Assembly (NCBI GenBank): GCA_031409775.1
Contig: JANNXY010000035.1
Coordinates: 1-17,004, forward strand
Length of the DNA: 17,004 bases
Direction of reading: 5' to 3'
From: JANNXY01 sp031409775
GTDB lineage: Bacteria > Patescibacteriota > Minisyncoccia > Phycocordibacterales > CAIZIN01
Both the position numbers and the translations under genes were made by a program. This document shows, one piece after another, positions 12,965 through 17,004 of this stretch. The notes beneath the pieces are model-generated. The model had not been told where the DNA came from and made no database searches. It worked only from the letters and a program-made list of their open reading frames with translations. Position 1 is the first letter of the stretch. Every line of letters begins with the position of its first letter.

Positions 12965-13582
12965 TTAGTGATTGTGCTGCAAGATCTTGAAAATATGAGT
13001 ATCCTCTGAGGAAGATTCTTCGGACAAGAGTAATAGCTCACAATTACCAAAATGGAATTGGGTTAAAACCTGCCTCCAATCTAATTTATAATATTCTGCA
13101 TATATCATCTTACCGAAATCTCCATGGGTTACAAGTAAAATATTACCCTCCTTGTGATTTGTCTCTATTTTATCTATCACAATTCTTGCTCGCTTCATTA
13201 AGTCTGGAAAAGTCTCTGCACCATCTGGAGCTAGAAAGTATGTAATTATTTCTGCCTTGATAATATCTGGGGCACAGAGTTTCTCTATATCAGCAATATC
13301 TTTGCCTGTCATAACCCCAAAATCTCTTTCGATGAGATTGGGTTCGATTATAGGGGCAGGTGATCCTGTAGTAGTTGCAATAATCTTGGCAGTATCTAAT
13401 GCACGAGACAAAGGTGAACTATAAACAACATCGAATTTGAGCCCCGCTTCTCTAGTTAGCTTTGCTATTTCGTGAGCCTGCTCTATTCCTTTATCAGTCA
13501 ATGGTTCATCTCGGTGGCCGTTTAAAATACCATTTAGATTATCAATATTTTGCCCATGTCTGGCGAGGTATATTTTTAACAT
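12965..13582 (-). CDS. Histidine phosphatase superfamily protein (phosphoglycerate-mutase-like)
   Basis: 205 aa from ATG 13582. The catalytic RHG is at residues 8-10 (YLARHGQ), the second phosphate-binding Arg is R60 in SPLSRALDTA, the general acid is Glu85 in ERDFG, and the second His is H153 in VTHGDFG. All four residues of the pocket are present, so it should be an active phosphatase or mutase; substrates range from sugar phosphates to nucleotides and cannot be told here. A start 20 codons upstream at 13642 overlaps the DUF1653 gene and is not needed: MLKIYLARHG is the usual beginning. The TAA stop lies in the loop of a small palindrome (12959-12973). Confidence 0.88.
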   Translation of the reverse strand: MLKIYLARHGQNIDNLNGILNGHRDEPLTDKGIEQAHEIAKLTREAGLKFDVVYSSPLSRALDTAKIIATTTGSPAPIIEPNLIERDFGVMTGKDIADIEKLCAPDIIKAEIITYFLAPDGAETFPDLMKRARIVIDKIETNHKEGNILLVTHGDFGKMIYAEYYKLDWRQVLTQFHFGNCELLLLSEESSSEDTHIFKILQHNH

Positions 13583-13601
13583 TTTAAGTTCAATTAATAA
13601 A

Positions 13602-13955
13602 TTATATATACATCTCGTCGCGGATTTGTGTAAGTCGTGCAATCACCTTCTGATCTGTGATCTTGCTAAACCTAGGGAATGTTCTACCATCCTTTTCTAC
13701 CTCACCCATCCACATTTCGAGCGGTCGTGTATCTACACATGGCACCCCAAGCTCTATGGAAGCCTTGTACACTGACGCTTCGTAAAGTGGGCGGTAATTT
13801 ACGAAGTGTTCCTCACCAGGCCGTGTGTCGTCTTCCGTATGGAATCCTACTCCCAACACTTCGTATGCATAGTCAGTTACAGCACCACCAGGAGTATGTT
13901 TGTAGTGATAGTAAAACCCTATTTCCGGCACGCGCTTTGGCATTGGTAGTGGCAT
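13602..13955 (-). CDS. DUF1653 domain protein
   Basis: 117 aa. DUF1653 pattern: GFYYHYKHTPGG, YEVLGVGFHTEDD, then NYRPLYEASVYKAS, RPLEMWMGEVEKDGR and PRFSKI near the end. Usual DUF1653 proteins are 60-90 aa; this one has an insertion around EASVYKASIELGVPCVDT and a longer C-terminus. The family has a small beta-barrel-like fold and no agreed function. The last codons ATG TAT ATA TAA provide a TATAAT that may promote the histidine phosphatase gene, 19 bases further on. Confidence 0.82.
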   Translation of the reverse strand: MPLPMPKRVPEIGFYYHYKHTPGGAVTDYAYEVLGVGFHTEDDTRPGEEHFVNYRPLYEASVYKASIELGVPCVDTRPLEMWMGEVEKDGRTFPRFSKITDQKVIARLTQIRDEMYI

Positions 13956-13981
13956 ATGTTTTGTGGTTAGTTTTTTTGGTA

Positions 13982-14009
13982 ATTTTAAACTATTCTAGTC
14001 ATTATGCAA
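13982..14009 (-). promoter_or_regulatory. Possible promoter of the DUF1653 gene
   Basis: Minus strand: TTGCAT (14009-14004), 16-base spacer, TAAAAT (13987-13982), 26 bases before the ATG at 13955. The -35 overlaps the stop codon of the gene upstream (14002). Confidence 0.4.
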
Positions 14010-14565
14010 CCAACCTGCCTTCGAAGTATTCATTGTCAATGCGTTCCACGGCATTATTAAACTGTGTTGCTTTGATAATTTCAAAAGCTTTGTCTTCGAA
14101 TGGCTTAAAGCTTGTTGGGAGAATATTTATTAGCTTTTCTGCAACTAATATTTCATCAAATATTGCACTTCGTATATGGCCTAGCCTAAGCAAATACCAA
14201 GTCGCAACAAACAAAGAACAAGGATATTTCTTTGCTTTTATATAATCTGAGATTTGCTCCTTTAGAATAGCGTCATTAATTAATTTTAAAACTTCGTCAC
14301 ACAGTGGGATGAGTTGTGACTCCCGAATAATAATATCTGGTTCAAACCCATTTTCCTTTAGCCAAGAAGTAAATATTCCGTAGTCAAAGGACGCGTCTGG
14401 GAATGAATAGTCGTCCACCATCACAACCAGAGAAATATTTTTATTCTCTTGCTTTTTACTTATATCAGTCAATATTTCAAGCGAAAATTTCTGCTCATCT
14501 CCTATTTTATTATTTGTATAAATATGGGCATATTCGATGGAGATGTGTTTTTTGCTCGAACTCAT
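14002..14565 (-). CDS. Protein of unknown function, 187 aa
   Basis: I do not recognise the family. The N-terminal half looks like an alpha/beta domain: a strand LVVMVDDYSFPDASFDYG with a run of acidic residues, then WLKENGFEPDIIIRESQLIP. The C-terminal half is helical (SLFVATWYLLRLGHIRSAIF, FDEILVAEKLINILP). No transmembrane segment or signal peptide, so probably cytoplasmic. The coding region is more AT-rich than the gyrA operon. TGCTATAAT lies 11 bases before the ATG, giving a very short leader. The two genes downstream (DUF1653, histidine phosphatase) are on the same strand. Confidence 0.68.
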   Translation of the reverse strand: MSSSKKHISIEYAHIYTNNKIGDEQKFSLEILTDISKKQENKNISLVVMVDDYSFPDASFDYGIFTSWLKENGFEPDIIIRESQLIPLCDEVLKLINDAILKEQISDYIKAKKYPCSLFVATWYLLRLGHIRSAIFDEILVAEKLINILPTSFKPFEDKAFEIIKATQFNNAVERIDNEYFEGRLVA

Positions 14566-14576
14566 ATAATTCAGAT

Positions 14577-14585
14577 ATTATAGCA
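14577..14585 (-). promoter_or_regulatory. Extended -10 promoter of the 187-aa gene
   Basis: TGCTATAAT on the minus strand, 11 bases before ATG at 14565, so a leader of about four or five bases. No Shine-Dalgarno could fit. Confidence 0.55.
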
Positions 14586-14600
14586 TTTTTTATCTTTCAC

Positions 14601-14628
14601 TTGCCAACTTGACCTAAAAAGGTAATAT
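14601..14628 (+). promoter_or_regulatory. Promoter for leaderless 140-aa gene
   Basis: TTGCCA (14601-14606), 16-base spacer, TAATAT (14623-14628), six bases (GGACCA), ATG at 14635. A good -35 supports this case of the leaderless layout. Confidence 0.55.
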
Positions 14629-14634
14629 GGACCA

Positions 14635-15057
14635 ATGTTCGATGTTCCTATGTTCTTTCCAACGCTCAAAGTTTTGATCATACCACCAAATGGTCCCATA
14701 GACGGATCAGTTAGAAGATTCTTTGCAGGAGATTACACACTATGTCTAGTGAGAGGCAAAGTCAGGCCAAAAACTCTCCAAAAACCTCGGGTGGTTGCCA
14801 CTTATGCTTGTTTACATTTCTCTACTATTGTGAAGAGACCTGCAACAAATGAGAGTAAATGTATCATGCTGTCATGGGAGCAAGTACTAAGTTTCTTTGT
14901 TTTTCTCGAAGAATTCCTCGGTAGAAATTTCTCGAGCAAAATTCTCAAAGGAGCTAATCCGCAACTACCAATCCTAGTGAGGATCTGGTGGGGTCCCGAG
15001 AGTGATCAACCATTAGCTCAGATTCTTTTCCCAGAGATCCCGAATTCCCTGTTCTAA
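14635..15057 (+). CDS. Protein of unknown function, 140 aa
   Basis: Not recognised. It begins MFDVPMFFPTLKVLIIPPNG; the first half is basic (RGKVRPKTLQKPR), the second half has a hydrophobic helix (SWEQVLSFFVFLEEFLG) and several Trp/Pro residues (LVRIWWGPESDQ). No signal peptide or clear membrane helix. It stands alone with its own promoter and a terminator that contains its stop codon, so the transcription unit is exactly one gene long. A second in-frame ATG lies five codons on (MFFPTL), but the -10 spacing favours the first. Confidence 0.62.
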   Translation: MFDVPMFFPTLKVLIIPPNGPIDGSVRRFFAGDYTLCLVRGKVRPKTLQKPRVVATYACLHFSTIVKRPATNESKCIMLSWEQVLSFFVFLEEFLGRNFSSKILKGANPQLPILVRIWWGPESDQPLAQILFPEIPNSLF

Positions 15058-15075
15058 CGAACAGGATTTTTTATA
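15048..15075 (+). terminator. Intrinsic terminator with the stop codon in its loop
   Basis: CCTGTTC, loop TAAC, GAACAGG: seven perfect pairs, followed by ATTTTTTAT. The TAA in the loop is the stop codon of the 140-aa gene, so the stem begins inside the coding sequence. Confidence 0.8.
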
Positions 15076-15849
15076 TTATAGCTTATCTATCGCATCTTCA
15101 GCGGCATCTTCAGCATCATTTGCATAGTCTACTGCATCATTATAATCACCATCATCATATGCATCCTCTGCATTGTAGAGGTAGTCGTATGCATCGTCTA
15201 GGTGATCCTGCGCCCTGCGTCTATCACTGCTGTTGTTGGAGTCATCGATCTCGTCCTCTGCGTCTTCTATAGCATCCTCGGCATCATCTATCGCGTCTTT
15301 GGCATCCTGCTTATCATTGTCATCGCTGTCGATCTCGTCTAGTGCATCATCGACTAAATCGCGAGCGCGGTTCGCATAAGTCCGAGCTTTGGTATAATTA
15401 CGATCATCATAATATTCACGTGCGTCATCTAGCGCGTCCTCGGCGCGATCGAGCAGATCCTCTGCATCGTCTGTGTCATCACCATCGTCATCTGCGTCCT
15501 CCACCTCGTCCCGCGCATCGTCAATCTCGTCGTCGACATCATCTATCAGATCCTTGGTTGAAGCTTTCTGTGAACTATTATTACTTCCATTATTAGCAGA
15601 ATTGTTGTAGCTATTTAAATACCGCATCGCAAGGTTGTAGTTCCCAGATATATAAGCCTGGATAGCATAAGGTAGGTAGGTATTCCCACTCTGACTTGCT
15701 GCCTGGATAAGCCTGTTGTATACATCCTGTTGGATAGTGTACTGATTATAATAATACGTCTGTCCGTATGTAGTTGCAGCGTTTGCAGAGCTTGCAGGAA
15801 GTGCAAATACAGCGGTCAGAACCAATACGGTAAAAATGGCTGTTTTCAT
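15076..15849 (-). CDS. Secreted, extremely Asp-rich helical-repeat protein
   Basis: 257 aa. Signal peptide MKTAIFTVLVLTAVFALPAS..., likely cut after ANA at residue 24. A Tyr/Gln/Asn-rich segment follows (TTYGQTYYYNQYTIQQ, then a helical YLPYAIQAYISGNYNLAMRYL that resembles a TPR-like helix pair), then an Asn/Ser linker. The last 159 residues contain about 69 Asp/Glu by my count, in helical repeats built around DDA and EDA steps, with two recurring units REYYDDRNYTKARTYANRAR and EDAYDDGDYNDAVDYANDAE. So the protein is a long, strongly acidic helix-turn-helix stalk. Likely extracytoplasmic; possible roles are Ca2+ or other cation binding, or surface charge. Function is not known. Its -10 box overlaps the stop codon of the surface-protein gene upstream. 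Confidence 0.75.
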   Translation of the reverse strand: MKTAIFTVLVLTAVFALPASSANAATTYGQTYYYNQYTIQQDVYNRLIQAASQSGNTYLPYAIQAYISGNYNLAMRYLNSYNNSANNGSNNSSQKASTKDLIDDVDDEIDDARDEVEDADDDGDDTDDAEDLLDRAEDALDDAREYYDDRNYTKARTYANRARDLVDDALDEIDSDDNDKQDAKDAIDDAEDAIEDAEDEIDDSNNSSDRRRAQDHLDDAYDYLYNAEDAYDDGDYNDAVDYANDAEDAAEDAIDKL

Positions 15850-15853
15850 GGGT

Positions 15854-17004
15854 TTATTCTATCACCTTTCCATTATCAAGCCTCTTTGGAGCAAAGCAGC
15901 CTAGGACGTCGTTAGCAACCTTGGTAGTAGATTGATACCATCTGCCCGTAGGAGCAGTCACTCCCCATGGAATGAGCGCTTTATCTTTGTATTTAGCTTG
16001 GAATCTAGAAACAGCCGAAGCGGTGCTCTGGTCATAGATAGTATTTAGAGACAGCTTCTCTCCCTGAGTTTTATTTAGGAAGTCTTTGATAGTGGCAATG
16101 ATTGACTTGTTGTCTCCGATTTTGCTATATGATGCCTCGGTGAAATAGGGACATTTGACACCCTTGGTCTTCTCACAATAGATTCTGTTGATAGATTTCT
16201 GCGTTGCAACAAATACATATCCCGTAGGCGCAGAAATGCTCCAGAATGACAGGACTTCTTTGTGGTTGGTTTGGAATCTCTTTACAGCATCGAAATCGTC
16301 TCTGTCATATGTTCCGTCTACCAGGAGACGCTCGTTCTCATAGGTATTGAGAAATGTCTGGAGCTTCTTTACTTCTTCGGGATTATTTTGACCTCCGTAT
16401 TTAATGTATCCAAGCAAGTAAGGAGAACAGAGGGTGGGTGTGTAAGACTTTGTTGTAGATGCAGTAGAAGTAGCGACAGCGACTGTGGTTGTTGCTTTCT
16501 TGTTAGATCTTCCACCCCCGCCACCCCCGCTCGAGCCCGAAGAAGTGTTGTTGGTTACAGCTGTGGCGGCAAAGTTTATTGCATTATTGCCTGTTGGGTC
16601 TTCTGTAGGATTTACACCTGCAGTATACGAGATGGTTACTGTGTTGCTACTTGTTACAGTAGAAGAGAGCGTGAGTGTTACGGTAGTGCCAGAGACAGAA
16701 ACCGCAGTAACACTCCGAGCTACGCCTCCTACGAGGACGATAAAGTCAGCATTAGCTGGGGTAGAAGTGCTGTTTAGAGTCTCGTTGTAGGTTAGCACCA
16801 GTGTTGATCCATTTACTGATACAGAAGATAAAACTGGAGGTGTAATGTCTACTGCGCCAGTAACTACAACCAAAGCCTTGTTAGCACCTAGAGATCCTGC
16901 TGCACCTGGAGCAGGTAGGGTGAGAGTGGCACTGTTTCCTGTACCGTCAGCTATAGTTCCTCCATTTAGAGCAAGGGAGCTTGTGGCTACATAGTCGAGG
17001 TCAG
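15854..17004 (-). CDS. Surface protein with SwmB/Ig-like repeats and two C-terminal peptidoglycan-binding domains (partial, runs off right edge)
   Basis: The frame is open to the window edge (382 visible codons), so the N-terminus is missing; the TTG at 16873 is not the start. In visible order: the end of one beta-sandwich repeat (LDYVATSSLALNGGTI, residues 2-17), a SwmB-type domain (about 52-150: TPPVLSSVSVNGSTLVLTYN, then SVSGTTVTLTLSS), a Gly/Ser/Thr linker (SSGSSGGGGGG), then two peptidoglycan-binding repeats of the kind frequent in Parcubacteria. The first has KKLQTFLN, VDGTYDRDDFDAVKRFQ and a closing APTGYVFVATQKSINRIYC; the second has IKDFLNKTQGEKLSLNTIYD, AVSRFQAKYKDKALIPWG and TAPTGRWYQSTT. 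It is a likely cell-wall-anchored adhesin or S-layer-like protein. The Asp-rich protein gene follows after four bases. Confidence 0.85.
   Translation of the reverse strand, partial: DLDYVATSSLALNGGTIADGTGNSATLTLPAPGAAGSLGANKALVVVTGAVDITPPVLSSVSVNGSTLVLTYNETLNSTSTPANADFIVLVGGVARSVTAVSVSGTTVTLTLSSTVTSSNTVTISYTAGVNPTEDPTGNNAINFAATAVTNNTSSGSSGGGGGGRSNKKATTTVAVATSTASTTKSYTPTLCSPYLLGYIKYGGQNNPEEVKKLQTFLNTYENERLLVDGTYDRDDFDAVKRFQTNHKEVLSFWSISAPTGYVFVATQKSINRIYCEKTKGVKCPYFTEASYSKIGDNKSIIATIKDFLNKTQGEKLSLNTIYDQSTASAVSRFQAKYKDKALIPWGVTAPTGRWYQSTTKVANDVLGCFAPKRLDNGKVIE
15856..15864 (-). promoter_or_regulatory. Extended -10 for leaderless Asp-rich gene, overlapping the upstream stop
   Basis: TGATAGAAT on the minus strand is made of the last codons GTG ATA GAA T(AA) of the surface-protein gene. 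Six bases (AAACCC) separate it from ATG at 15849. Confidence 0.5.

Noticed and set aside
13583..13642. 20-residue N-terminal extension of the histidine phosphatase
   Set aside because: It overlaps the DUF1653 gene, and family members begin within a few residues of the RHG motif.
15342..15596. His/Arg-rich plus-strand frame
   Set aside because: It is the complement of the Asp-rich repeats; the composition is a by-product of GAT/GAC codons on the other strand.
1..17004. Alternative genetic code with TGA as glycine, as in some CPR lineages
   Set aside because: Long genes such as gyrA contain no in-frame TGA, and the methyltransferase ends sensibly at TGA.
1..17004. tRNA, rRNA or CRISPR array
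   Set aside because: I found no cloverleaf with a GGTTCRA arm, no rRNA sequence and no regularly spaced direct repeats.

Overview
The window looks like a piece of a Candidate Phyla Radiation (Patescibacteria, probably Parcubacteria-like) genome. The reasons are family-level: an array of small two-helix VirB2/TrbC-like membrane proteins, an SPFH protein with Ala/Lys-rich helices and a Thr/Pro tail, a surface protein ending in two Parcubacteria-style peptidoglycan-binding repeats, many short lineage-restricted unknowns, tight gene packing, and no recognisable Shine-Dalgarno sequence upstream of any gene. The lineage call is inference; no rRNA or ribosomal-protein marker is present. TGA behaves as a stop (the methyltransferase ends in TGA), so the standard stop set fits.

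Layout. 1-500: mobile-element debris. Two hairpins, a 5'-truncated IS30-family transposase, and on the minus strand a promoter plus first codons of a gene that seems to have been cut by the IS. 545-2046: a small membrane-anchored unknown with its own terminator, diverging from fmt (Met-tRNA formyltransferase). 1867-2399: minus-strand hpf overlapping a 59-aa membrane protein. 2490-4550: a plus-strand SPFH/multi-pass membrane protein pair with a very strong terminator. 4543-11781: a long minus-strand run, read in order MBL-fold protein, 43-aa membrane protein, gyrA, SAM methyltransferase, membrane-anchored solute-binding protein, then six VirB2-like small membrane proteins in a row. 11821-15060: mixed housekeeping and unknown genes (121-aa unknown, DoxX-like, histidine phosphatase, DUF1653, two further unknowns). 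15076-17004: two surface genes, a SwmB/peptidoglycan-binding protein (truncated by the right edge) and an extremely Asp-rich secreted protein.

The two strongest signals are these. (1) The six-gene pilin-like array directly downstream of an orphan solute-binding protein; four members share a FLWG...MVSVWG core and two belong to a GD-type VirB2 subgroup, which suggests a multi-subunit surface apparatus. (2) A recurring start-site layout in which a -10 box, often the extended TGnTATAAT form, lies 6-7 bases before the start codon. This predicts leaderless mRNAs for many genes and revises several start codons, because the longer reading frames would contain the promoter. The -10 box also often overlaps the stop codon of the gene upstream.
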